A DNA stretch of 16,356 bases from an uncultured Verrucomicrobiales bacterium (GCA_937916135.1 CALFTQ010000149.1:1-16356); one strand, 5' to 3'; numbered from the stretch's first letter, positions 1 through 6,137 are shown. Notes: generated by a model from the letters alone, not told the origin. Made by a program: numbers and translations.

Positions 1-16
1 TATCGCAGTGCATGAA

Positions 17-37
17 ATACATGCCTGTGGCATGTAT
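17..37. repeat. Hairpin, 9-bp perfect stem
   Basis: The arms ATACATGCC (17-25) and GGCATGTAT (29-37) are perfect reverse complements around a 3-nt loop. This is the first of four consecutive inverted repeats in the 222-bp stretch beyond the stop of the MenD-like gene. No T-run follows on either strand, so it is not a classical terminator. Confidence 0.75.
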
Positions 38-40
38 GAA

Positions 41-66
41 ATCCCTCATGCTAGCGCATGAGGGAT
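41..66. repeat. Hairpin, 11-bp perfect stem
   Basis: The arms ATCCCTCATGC (41-51) and GCATGAGGGAT (56-66) are perfect reverse complements around the loop TAGC. It lies directly next to the hairpin at 17-37, giving a tandem palindrome block like those of REP/BIME-type intergenic repeats. Confidence 0.75.
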
Positions 67-103
67 GGGAATTTGACTCGCCTGCGTCTCGCCCAATTCC
101 CAT
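65..103. repeat. Inverted repeat ATGGGAATT...AATTCCCAT
   Basis: A 9-bp perfect inverted repeat (65-73 and 95-103) encloses 21 nt. Its arms resemble the AAATTGGAATTT ends of the small elements at 3453, 5864 and 8290, and resemble even more the right end of the 8290 copy, which reads AAATGGGAGTTT on the minus strand. It may be a diverged relative of that family; this is inference from short matches. Confidence 0.5.
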
Positions 104-124
104 TCATCAAGCTCCGTACTCAAA

Positions 125-168
125 CTTCGGGACACGTGTGTGATATTGCTCACACGCGTGCCCCGAAG
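125..168. repeat. Long imperfect hairpin downstream of the MenD-like gene
   Basis: The 19-nt arms (125-143 and 150-168) pair at 17 Watson-Crick positions plus one G-T, with a single A/C mismatch and a 6-nt loop. The right arm and its flank contain GTGCCCCGAAGAT (158-170), which recurs exactly at 3396-3408. The big element at 3453 also has GTGCCCCGA and an A/C mismatch in its stem. The hairpin could end transcription of the minus-strand operon, but only three T follow it. Between here and the stop at 223 I see nothing further. Confidence 0.65.
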
Positions 169-222
169 ATGTGGAGTGAAAAGCTCGACAAATGGGACTT
201 CTGGTGTTCGCCCGGTGAGTAT

Positions 223-1761
223 TCAATTCAACGAACCGTCCGGCTGGAGCTCGAGGAGGACGAACGCGTCTTCCTCCAGGGTGTCGAGCACTTCAAAATC
301 GGCTTCGTTGCGGATGGCGTAGTACTCAGCCCCCCACAGGCGGGCGATTTCCTGCATGCGGAAGGGCTGGGGCTGCACGAGGAGTCGCTCCAGCTCAGGG
401 TCGCCGGCAGTATCGTGCATGGCCGCAGCGGCTCCTTCATTGTTGAGCACAGCCACGATGCGTTTGCCGGGGGGCAGCTGGGGCAGGATGGCTGCGGCGT
501 TGATATCACGCAGGAGGGTGAGATCTCCGATAAGGCAGCAGCCGCTGGAGGCATCTGCGGCGTTGCCGAGGAAGGCGCTCAGCACGCCATCGGCCCCGGT
601 GCTGTGGAGGTCGCGCAGGTAGAGGGTGGGTACCTGGCACTGGGCGTAGCGGTTCCAGAGGCGCACCGTGGTGGCGCTGCCCACGCAGATGACATCTGCC
701 AGGCAGGCGTGCCGGGAAAATGCGCGCACCATGGCCTCGGCAGATTCGGGGTAACCGAGCAGGAGCTCCTCCAGCTGGCCGGCGTCGCGGCGGCTGCGGG
801 TGAGCAGGCGCGCCGTATCGCCCACATGGGGCACATCGCCCAGGGCTTTCATGATCTGCTCCAGCTCACCTTCCACCACGTTGCTCTTGCGGTTCAACCC
901 GGAGAAACCGGTGCGGGTGAAGGAGTAGACCTCCGTTTGCGGCAGGTTTTCGAGTGCTTTCCAGAAAGCGCCGGTGGGCACATCGCCCACGCGCAGCACG
1001 TGGCGCGGCGGGGTCTGGCGCAGCAGGTCATCCCCGTTGTGCAGGAGATAGGCAGAGAGCTCCTCCCGCAGGCCGCTGCTGGCCTCCGCCAGAATGGGCA
1101 CGCGGAGGGTCTGCGCCAGCCAGAGCACGGGTTCCTGCTCATCCGGGTTCAGGGCGCCTATGATGAGAACCAGCCCTTCCATGGAGCGGAAGCGCAGCAT
1201 CTGCGAAACCGCCACCAGTGAGCCTCGGAAACGCGGGGCAGGCGGGGCTTCACCCACTTCCACATTGCTGAAATCCGGGCAGGGGGGCTCGGCTTCTGCA
1301 TCCAGCCGCACGTGCAGGTGCAGGGGGAAACCCTCGCTGAGAGATTCCACCAGGTTGGGCAGGTCAGAAACCGGGCAGGGCAGCGCGAGTTCCACCGTGG
1401 GGGCATACATGCCGAAGAGGGCTTCCTGCTCCACGCTCTGCGGGGCGCCGGTGCCACCGCAGCTGCGGGGGCTGTCCATGGTGAGCACTACCAGCGGGCG
1501 GCGCTGGTAATAAGCGTTGATGACTGCCGGTGTCATGGCCGCGGCAGAGGAACCGCTGCCGGCCACCACCACCACGGGGCGCCCGGTCGCTTGCACACGC
1601 CCCAGGGCAAAGAAAGCGGCAGAGCGGTCATCGGCCATGCTCCAGCGGTGCACCACCGGGCAATCGGCCAGGGCTCGGTAGAGAGGGGCATTCAATTCGC
1701 CGGGGCAGCAGACCCATTCGGCCACGCCGGCCATGGCTGAGCAGGAGATGAGGGAGAACAT
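223..1761 (-). CDS. MenD-family ThDP-dependent enzyme, diverged active site
   Basis: This 512-residue protein has the layout of MenD, the menaquinone-pathway enzyme that joins isochorismate and 2-oxoglutarate to make SEPHCHC. The order is an N-terminal pyrimidine-binding domain (PGELNAP at 20-26, DDRSAAFFALG at 44-54, TPAV at 77-80), a middle domain, and a C-terminal pyrophosphate domain (GDLTLLRDIN at 412-421, then NNEG at 440-443). The length is near the usual 520-570. Several expected residues differ. The family's cofactor-activating Glu in DERS is Asp45, PGSRSTP has become PGELNAP, ADRP has become MDSP, and the NNNGG(x)IF segment has become NNEGAAAA. No other men gene is near. It is the last gene after the mutarotase and sanA, 35 nt downstream of sanA. 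The fold family is fairly sure; SEPHCHC synthase activity is doubtful. No Shine-Dalgarno sequence precedes the start. Confidence 0.75.
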   Translation of the reverse strand: MFSLISCSAMAGVAEWVCCPGELNAPLYRALADCPVVHRWSMADDRSAAFFALGRVQATGRPVVVVAGSGSSAAAMTPAVINAYYQRRPLVVLTMDSPRSCGGTGAPQSVEQEALFGMYAPTVELALPCPVSDLPNLVESLSEGFPLHLHVRLDAEAEPPCPDFSNVEVGEAPPAPRFRGSLVAVSQMLRFRSMEGLVLIIGALNPDEQEPVLWLAQTLRVPILAEASSGLREELSAYLLHNGDDLLRQTPPRHVLRVGDVPTGAFWKALENLPQTEVYSFTRTGFSGLNRKSNVVEGELEQIMKALGDVPHVGDTARLLTRSRRDAGQLEELLLGYPESAEAMVRAFSRHACLADVICVGSATTVRLWNRYAQCQVPTLYLRDLHSTGADGVLSAFLGNAADASSGCCLIGDLTLLRDINAAAILPQLPPGKRIVAVLNNEGAAAAMHDTAGDPELERLLVQPQPFRMQEIARLWGAEYYAIRNEADFEVLDTLEEDAFVLLELQPDGSLN

Positions 1762-1796
1762 GGTGGGAGGTAAGTATGAGTTGGGGGAGAAAGTGG

Positions 1797-2459
1797 TCAG
1801 GTGGGGAGTTCAATCTGTTCGCCCATGTGCCGCGGCTCCGCTCCGATGAGCAGGTCCAACACCATGGCCACGCGGGCAGCCCGCTCGCGCATGAACTGGC
1901 GCAGCAGCGTGGGGCGGTTGAAGGGAATGTGCGCCGCGCAGTAGCCCTCCGCATCTATACCCAGCTGGCGGGCGGTGGCCACGGCGCGTTTCACATGGTA
2001 GGACTGGCTGATGATGGTGATTTTCTGAGCCCCGAAGATGCGGCGGGCCCGCACCACGGAATCATAGGTGCGCAGCCCGGCAAAATCGCACACTATCTTC
2101 TCCTCCGGCACGCCCAGTTTCACCAGGGCGTTCTTCATGTCGCGGGGTTCGTTGTAGTATTTCTCGCGGTTATCGCCGGAAACGATGATGCAGCGGAGCT
2201 TACCGGTTTTCCAGAGCCTGGCAGCAGCTTCCATGCGGCCGTTGAAATAAAGGCTCGGCATGCCGCTGCTGAAACGCTTGCTGCAGCCGAGCACCAGGCC
2301 CACATCTCCCATGCGGCAATCTTCCACCCGCCGGTTGCAGTAGCGGTTGGCCATGCTGTTGGTGTACACCTCAGCCCCGGCCACAATGAGCAACACCGAG
2401 ATCAGAAAAAAACTGAGAAGCTTCAGCGTGAACCAGAGCGCTTTGAATGCCTTGCGCAT
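1797..2459 (-). CDS. sanA: SanA-type DUF218 membrane protein
   Basis: A 220-residue protein with one N-terminal membrane helix (about 9-30) followed by an extracytoplasmic DUF218 domain. The domain shows GDVGLVLGCSKR, YFNGRMEAA, IVSGDN, YNEPRDMKN, DFAGLRTYDSVVRARRIF, ISQSYHVKRA and, near the end, RERAARVAMVLDLLIGAEP followed by RHMG. This order and wording match E. coli SanA, an inner-membrane protein tied to envelope barrier function and vancomycin resistance; the biochemical activity of the family is not settled. It starts 7 nt after the mutarotase stop and ends 35 nt before the MenD-like start, so the three genes are probably cotranscribed. The length is close to the roughly 239 residues of SanA. 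The start chosen gives a typical K/R-rich head before the helix, without a Shine-Dalgarno sequence. Confidence 0.85.
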   Translation of the reverse strand: MRKAFKALWFTLKLLSFFLISVLLIVAGAEVYTNSMANRYCNRRVEDCRMGDVGLVLGCSKRFSSGMPSLYFNGRMEAAARLWKTGKLRCIIVSGDNREKYYNEPRDMKNALVKLGVPEEKIVCDFAGLRTYDSVVRARRIFGAQKITIISQSYHVKRAVATARQLGIDAEGYCAAHIPFNRPTLLRQFMRERAARVAMVLDLLIGAEPRHMGEQIELPT

Positions 2460-2466
2460 AGAAAAA

Positions 2467-3315
2467 TCAGTTCACTCCGAAAACCTGGATGCGGGTGGTC
2501 AGCTCGTGCGTTTCGCCGCAGCGCAGCACCGTATTCTCGGCTGGTACCACCGTGGTCTCCACCGCCAGAAAACCGCGTTCGTTCCCTTCGCCCAGGTCGC
2601 CCATGCCGGCGGCCAGCGCAGCCCCCGGGTTCCACACCACGGCTGAGGCGCTCCCCGCGCGGCAGATGCGGATGCTGCGCTCCCAGGCGGGGTCATGAAT
2701 GGTGATTTCCGCATTCTCCGGCACCGGGTGGTAGATGCGGTCGATATGCCCCAGGGGAATGAGCGGGTCTTCCGGGTGGGGCACCGCATCATCCGCAAAT
2801 TCTGTGAATTCCAGGTCTTCCAGCCCGGTTACCGCTACCTGTTCGTAATCGCTCACTGCAAAATAGGTATGCATGGCGGCAGAGTAGGGCATGGCCCGCG
2901 GCACATCCAGGGTGATGAGACTCATCGTCAGCTCATTCCCGATCTCCAGGCCCAGGGCGGCACTCGGCAGCATCTCATTCTCCGGTGGCAGCGCCAGCAG
3001 CAGGTTCACCCGGCCATCTTCCCCCTCCTCGCAGCGCCCCACCTGCCAGGTGGAGATGCGGGCCACGCCATGCGCCGGTTGCGAGGCATCCTCCGTGTTC
3101 TTGCCGAACCACGGCCAGCACAGCGGAATCCCCCCCCGCAGCGCCTTTCCCTTCTTGAATACTGCCTTGGGGCTCATGTAGATGACCGGCTTGTGCCCGG
3201 CTGGTGCCCAGCTGAGCACATGCCCGCCATACAGGGAAATCTCTGCCGTGCAAAGGGCGGTTTCTATCTTCAGAATCGGAAAATCCTCGCCGTAGGGGTA
3301 TACTGTTGTGACCAT
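2467..3315 (-). CDS. yeaD: D-hexose-6-phosphate mutarotase (aldose 1-epimerase-like)
   Basis: This 282-residue cytoplasmic enzyme should interconvert the anomers of glucose-6-phosphate and related hexose phosphates. It carries the family marks in order: YGGHVLSWAP (29-38), KALRGGIPLCWPWFG (57-71), QPAHGVAR with His82, MHTYFAVSDYE with the second His at 149, WNPG (227-230) and the catalytic-type Glu252 in AVETTVV. The length is typical for YeaD (about 290). It is the first gene of the minus-strand operon with sanA and the MenD-like gene. The start at 3315 lies 18 nt downstream of the -10 element at 3334-3339, so the mRNA leader would be only about 12 nt. An aldose 1-epimerase acting on free sugars is the main alternative; the CWPWFG segment favours the phosphate-specific branch. 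Confidence 0.9.
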   Translation of the reverse strand: MVTTVYPYGEDFPILKIETALCTAEISLYGGHVLSWAPAGHKPVIYMSPKAVFKKGKALRGGIPLCWPWFGKNTEDASQPAHGVARISTWQVGRCEEGEDGRVNLLLALPPENEMLPSAALGLEIGNELTMSLITLDVPRAMPYSAAMHTYFAVSDYEQVAVTGLEDLEFTEFADDAVPHPEDPLIPLGHIDRIYHPVPENAEITIHDPAWERSIRICRAGSASAVVWNPGAALAAGMGDLGEGNERGFLAVETTVVPAENTVLRCGETHELTTRIQVFGVN

Positions 3316-3333
3316 GGTGTTTTGCTGCTCAGC

Positions 3334-3362
3334 AGTGTATCAGAATACCCAGGTGCTGGCAA
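3334..3362 (-). promoter_or_regulatory. sigma70-type promoter of the mutarotase-sanA-MenD-like operon
   Basis: Read on the minus strand, TTGCCA (3357-3362) and TACACT (3334-3339) are separated by exactly 17 bp. Transcription should begin near 3327, about 12 nt before the ATG at 3315. A small palindrome, CTGCTCAGCAG (3325-3335), overlaps the -10 element and the start point and could be an operator. The rest of 3363-3452 shows no gene; it contains only the 13-nt motif at 3396-3408 shared with 158-170. Confidence 0.6.
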
Positions 3363-3452
3363 GTCTATTATCGCGTAGCGCTTTGACTACCACATGTGCC
3401 CCGAAGATTTTGTATGGATTAGAATTATCGGCAACGGCCCCCCTTGCTCGGA

Positions 3453-3564
3453 AAATTGGAATTTGTGGGGGAACTCTGTCGGAGCACGGGACTTCAGTCC
3501 CGATTGGAAGCACCGTTATTTCGGGACTGAAGTCCCGTGCCCCGACAACGACAAACATCAATTT
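3453..3564. repeat. Palindromic element copy A (AAATTGGAATTT ends, large cruciform)
   Basis: Positions 3453-3556 are identical, base for base, to 8290-8393 (104 bp). The core is a perfect 19-bp inverted repeat (3484-3502 and 3522-3540) around a 19-nt loop. Beyond an A/C mismatch the stem continues for 6 bp (TGTCGG at 3477-3482, CCGACA at 3542-3547). Each arm is itself palindromic (GGGACT-TC-AGTCCC), so the DNA could form a cruciform. The left end is AAATTGGAATTT; the right end AAACATCAATTT (3553-3564) is an imperfect inverted copy (9 of 12). No coding potential is visible. It resembles a non-autonomous mobile palindrome (MITE or REP-like). Confidence 0.85.
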
Positions 3565-3730
3565 ATCGCGCTCATCACTCAAACCCTGGCCCCCGAATGC
3601 AGAAAAGCCGTTGCCTTCCAGGAGCAACGGCTTTAAAACAAATATGGTATTGCCTTTACTTGCGGCGGCGGCGGGCTGCCAGACCGGCCAGTGCCAGCAG
3701 GCTCAGCGTGGCTGTGGCCGGCTCGGGAAT
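3549..3730. repeat. Outer inverted repeat, left arm (3' part of PEP-CTERM gene 1)
   Basis: The reverse complement of this segment matches 5695-5879 almost throughout. The match covers the last 24 codons of each PEP-CTERM gene, the stop, a 20-nt spacer, the terminator hairpin and about 60 nt beyond. It ends inside the AAATTG end of the palindromic elements at 3553-3564 and 5864-5875. This is one half of an inverted gene duplication. Confidence 0.85.
3604..3634 (-). terminator. Rho-independent terminator of PEP-CTERM gene 1
   Basis: A perfect 11-bp stem (3604-3614 and 3624-3634) with a 9-nt loop lies 22 nt past the stop of the minus-strand gene. On that strand the stem ends in CGGCTTTT. The same hairpin follows the partner gene at 5791-5821. 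Confidence 0.8.
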
Positions 3731-4420
3731 CGGGGAAGTGATGGTCAGGTTGCTCATCGTCGGTGTCTGCCAGTCAGTGTTGCCATGGGTGGGAGAACCA
3801 CCACCTTCGATGGTCACCATCAGCTTGGTTACATCCAGCTTGGTGATGCCCAGGTCGTAAGAAAGCGTGCCTTCCACAGCGGAAGAACCAAGAGTCAGGG
3901 CGAAGGAGTCGCCATCCCACGCAATGCTGCCGCTGATGGTGGAAGTAGTGCCATTTGCCGGCATGCCTCCATTCAGTGTAGCACCGGCGGTCAGGGTCAG
4001 GTCATCACCAGGGTTGGTATCGGCAAACACGTAGCCGCCAGTCACAGAAACATTGTCAGTTACAGCAACCTGAAGCTGATCAGCAGGCCTGTTATAGGTG
4101 CCGTGCCCCAGCACGATGGCGTTGGAGGTGCCGATGATGGCCAGGGTCAGGGCGCTGTTACCCGTGCCGTTGTTGGTGGCATCGAAAGAGAAGCTCAGCA
4201 TATCTGCCGTGGTGTAGGTGTGCGTCTCTGCCAGAGTGTAGGTAGCGGCGTCCACCTGCCAGTTGGTATTGGTCGTCGTGATGACGCTGTCGGTAATCGT
4301 GGCTGTGCCATGATAGGACCAGGACCCGAGGGTAGTATCGGATATCGGGGTGTAGGAGAAGCTGGTATTAGCTGCAGCCACACCGGCCAGAGCCATCAGG
4401 GTAATAAGTGTCTTTCTCAT
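3656..4420 (-). CDS. PEP-CTERM-anchored secreted protein 1
   Basis: A 254-residue exported protein of unknown function. It begins with a Sec signal peptide (MRKTLITLMALAGVAAA, about 1-17) and has a Thr/Ser/Asn/Gly-rich, probably all-beta central domain (about 18-230) with many T and N residues and no recognised catalytic motif. It ends in a PEP-CTERM tail: PEPATATLSLLALAGLAA then RRRRK. In known PEP-CTERM systems the tail is recognised by an exosortase in the inner membrane and removed on the way to the surface; no exosortase gene lies in this window. The gene is divergent from a paralogue at 4978. The two share leader, signal peptide, tail and terminator, while the central domains do not align by eye. 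The ATG follows an AT-rich leader (ATAAATAATTACAAAC) with no Shine-Dalgarno sequence. Role in surface or exopolysaccharide structure is inference. Confidence 0.85.
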   Translation of the reverse strand: MRKTLITLMALAGVAAANTSFSYTPISDTTLGSWSYHGTATITDSVITTTNTNWQVDAATYTLAETHTYTTADMLSFSFDATNNGTGNSALTLAIIGTSNAIVLGHGTYNRPADQLQVAVTDNVSVTGGYVFADTNPGDDLTLTAGATLNGGMPANGTTSTISGSIAWDGDSFALTLGSSAVEGTLSYDLGITKLDVTKLMVTIEGGGSPTHGNTDWQTPTMSNLTITSPIPEPATATLSLLALAGLAARRRRK

Positions 4421-4548
4421 GTTTGTAATTATTTATGTATGTTTGATTTGCGAAGTATGCACCGGAACACTTGTTTCCTCGCGCGGTGGAATGACAAGCT
4501 TCTCACTGCACAGCTCGCATGCCCAGTGTATCGCATTTCCTGTGCGAT
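4363..4548. repeat. Inner inverted repeat, left arm (leader and signal peptide of PEP-CTERM gene 1)
   Basis: The reverse complement matches 4850-5035. The 128-nt noncoding part shows about five substitutions and two single-base indels; the 58-nt coding part has about eight substitutions concentrated at the signal-peptide cleavage region. The far end contains a small hairpin ATCGCA-N7-TGCGAT in both copies. Conservation of an untranslated leader at this level suggests either a recent duplication or a functional regulatory RNA or promoter. Confidence 0.9.
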
Positions 4549-4849
4549 GTACAGATTTTTTGTGTAAATGCACTTTTTTTAATCGACAGGAGATACACGG
4601 CATACAATATCCGGAATGTCGTGTTCAATGTATATTGAAAAGCAGCACCTGAATAAAAGAACAGAATCATATTGTGCCATTTTGCATCCGTAATGAAATA
4701 ACAGATATGATAGCTGGTAGGCAGGAGATCATTAGGCGTGCTTCAGGATGCATTCCCCCCCCTTATCAGAAAAAACTCGAAATAGAAAGCGGCACAAGAC
4801 CGATAGAAAGAAAGATCTGGCGGTAGAAACAACGTAAGGATACCGCCAT
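4549..4849. other. Non-repeated spacer between the divergent PEP-CTERM genes
   Basis: About 300 bp of AT-richer DNA between the two inverted-repeat arms. I see no convincing gene. A 7-bp inverted repeat GGCGGTA/TACCGCC (4819-4825 and 4841-4847) sits immediately outside the right arm. I could not find a clear -35/-10 pair for either gene here. The promoters may therefore be inside the conserved arms; a TACACT hexamer occurs in each arm (4868-4873 in the right one) but has no good partner. Confidence 0.5.
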
Positions 4850-5035
4850 ATCGCACAGGAAATGCGATACACTGGGCATGCGTGCTGTGCAGTGAGAAGC
4901 TTGTCATTCCACCGCGCGAGGAAACAAGTGGTTCCGGTGCATGCTCGCCAATCAATCATACATAAATAATTACAAATATGAAAAAGACACTTATTACCCT
5001 GATGTCTCTGGCCGGTGTGGCCATGGGCAATACCA
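4850..5035. repeat. Inner inverted repeat, right arm (leader and signal peptide of PEP-CTERM gene 2)
   Basis: Inverted copy of 4363-4548. The first roughly 80 nt, from ATCGCACAGG to AACAAGTG, differ by a single base from the other arm. Both arms end in an ATACATAAATAATTACAAA-type stretch just before the ATG. Confidence 0.9.
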
Positions 5036-5769
5036 AGGTGGTTGAACCGGCCGGGCTGGAGCTCCTGATTACTGACAACTCAATCGGCTGGGTGTACGCC
5101 GGCACAACCGATGTAGCCAAGGATATCACTTCTTCCAATGCAACAATGAGCAACGGCTCGTTTACCACGAACGGTACGAATGCGATTGGTGACCGTCTGG
5201 GATCATACACCGGTTACACTCCGATTGTAGCGGGTATTGTGATGAACACGTTCACTCTGACTTTCACCGCTGATTGGACCAGAAATGACACTGGTGCCTC
5301 CATGCTGATGTCTTGGGGTGAAGGTGGAAACTGGGGGTTTGGCTTTGGCGTGGGTGAGGATGGCAATTGGACCATTGTTCAGGGCCAATATAATAAACCC
5401 GTCACTATCAACACATCTGGTATAGCAGCTGTAGACGGAGGCGCACAGGAATTCACCATCATAGGTCGCATTGAACAGATGGGTGGCATTGTTGCAGATG
5501 GTGGGGCAGGCCAGCGCCAGGGCCGCTACCACGTGCAGGCCTATGCGGGAGAAGACCTTGTTTATTCCGCGATTTACGGAACAGAGGAAGATAAAATAGG
5601 CTTTGGTCAGAGTTATGATCCCCATATCTCTTTCGGTGCGGGTCTGAATGGAGCCAATGGCACGGTTATGACTGTAAGCAACGCCACGCTGTACATTCCC
5701 GAGCCGGCCACCGCCACGCTGAGCCTGCTGGCTCTCTGTGGTCTGGCAGCCCGCCGCCGCCGCAAGTAA
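4978..5769 (+). CDS. PEP-CTERM-anchored secreted protein 2
   Basis: A 263-residue exported protein of unknown function. It has a Sec signal peptide (MKKTLITLMSLAGVAMG, about 1-17), a beta-rich central domain (about 18-238) with GDRLGSYTGYTP, FTLTFTADW, SWGEGGNWGFGFGVGEDGNW and a C-terminal VSNATLYIPEP, and then the tail PEPATATLSLLALCGLAA plus RRRRK. The Trp/Gly-rich stretch with alternating hydrophobics resembles concanavalin/LamG-like jelly rolls, but I cannot confirm this. An exosortase elsewhere in the genome would process the tail. The gene is the inverted paralogue of the one at 3656-4420; only the two ends are conserved. A Cys replaces Ala in the tail helix (LLALCGLAA). The start follows an AT-rich leader without a Shine-Dalgarno sequence. 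Confidence 0.85.
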   Translation: MKKTLITLMSLAGVAMGNTKVVEPAGLELLITDNSIGWVYAGTTDVAKDITSSNATMSNGSFTTNGTNAIGDRLGSYTGYTPIVAGIVMNTFTLTFTADWTRNDTGASMLMSWGEGGNWGFGFGVGEDGNWTIVQGQYNKPVTINTSGIAAVDGGAQEFTIIGRIEQMGGIVADGGAGQRQGRYHVQAYAGEDLVYSAIYGTEEDKIGFGQSYDPHISFGAGLNGANGTVMTVSNATLYIPEPATATLSLLALCGLAARRRRK

Positions 5770-5879
5770 AGGCAATACCATATTTGTTTTAAAGCCGTTG
5801 CTCCTGGAGGGCAACGGCTTTTCTGCATTCGGGGGGGAGCATGGTTTGAGCGCAGTGCGCGATAAATTGGAATTTGTCG
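5695..5879. repeat. Outer inverted repeat, right arm (3' part of PEP-CTERM gene 2)
   Basis: Inverted copy of 3549-3730 covering the C-terminal anchor codons, stop, terminator and downstream flank. The match stops within the first 16 bases of the palindromic element at 5864. Confidence 0.85.
5791..5822 (+). terminator. Rho-independent terminator of PEP-CTERM gene 2
   Basis: A perfect 11-bp stem (5791-5801 and 5811-5821), a 9-nt loop and a CGGCTTTT end, 21 nt after the stop codon. It is the mirror copy of the hairpin at 3604-3634; the loop differs by one base. Confidence 0.85.
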
Positions 5880-5987
5880 ATTAGTTTGCGAGCGCCAGCG
5901 AGCGGAAAATCAGCCCCGGCTAGTGTTCTTTCACCCACTTCGTGGGCTCAAAATTCCTCGGGCTTTCAGCCCGCCAAATTCCAATTT
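5864..5987. repeat. Palindromic element copy C (perfect 12-bp terminal inverted repeats)
   Basis: AAATTGGAATTT (5864-5875) and AAATTCCAATTT (5976-5987) are perfect inverted ends of a 124-bp unit. The interior differs from copies A and B. It carries two small hairpins, CCCAC-TTC-GTGGG (5934-5946) and CGGGCT-TTC-AGCCCG (5959-5973), and a doubled GCGAGCG. The right flank GTGAGTTTTTAGAGTTCCC (5989-6007) recurs beside copy B at 8403-8422. No coding capacity is visible. Between 6008 and 6056 I see nothing definite. Confidence 0.8.
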
Positions 5988-6056
5988 TGTGAGTTTTTAG
6001 AGTTCCCTTCTTACAGAATTTGGGGGGCTCTTGGGGGTGCAAGTACGGGTGATGCG

Positions 6057-6074
6057 CTTTTGTGCTTGCAAAAG
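6057..6074. promoter_or_regulatory. Inverted repeat CTTTTG-N6-CAAAAG over the -35 element
   Basis: The arms at 6057-6062 and 6069-6074 are perfect reverse complements and cover the whole -35 hexamer of the promoter at 6066-6094. This is the geometry of a repressor operator. No regulator gene is adjacent, so its factor is unknown. Confidence 0.4.
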
Positions 6075-6094
6075 TGATGGTGGAGCGTTAAAAT
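6066..6094 (+). promoter_or_regulatory. sigma70-type promoter of the nucleotidyltransferase-kinase operon
   Basis: TTGCAA (6066-6071) and TAAAAT (6089-6094) lie 17 bp apart. The start would be near 6101, giving a leader of about 37 nt. A palindrome GTACG-ATA-CGTAC (6101-6113) sits right at the predicted start point and is a second candidate operator. Confidence 0.65.
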
Positions 6095-6137
6095 GAGTCC
6101 GTACGATACGTACTGGAAATTTCTAATTAACAACAAT

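Noticed and set aside
58..1221. Long plus-strand open frame opposite the MenD-like gene
   Set aside because: It is rich in Gly, Ala, His and Gln as expected from antisense of a high-GC gene, shows no family motif, and the minus-strand protein is clearly recognisable.
3477..3547. The large stem-loop as a CRISPR repeat or RNA gene
   Set aside because: There is no array with spacers, only isolated copies; no tRNA, riboswitch or known small-RNA pattern fits, and the mirror arms point to a palindromic DNA element.
3308..4567. A 419-codon plus-strand open frame across PEP-CTERM gene 1
   Set aside because: It runs through a terminator, a palindromic repeat and an inverted-repeat leader, while the opposite strand encodes a signal peptide and a PEP-CTERM tail.
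4732..4959. Small minus-strand frames in the spacer between the PEP-CTERM genes
   Set aside because: They read the inverted-repeat leader backwards, and similar peptides appear at 4441-4567 only because the leader is duplicated. No start context or motif supports them.
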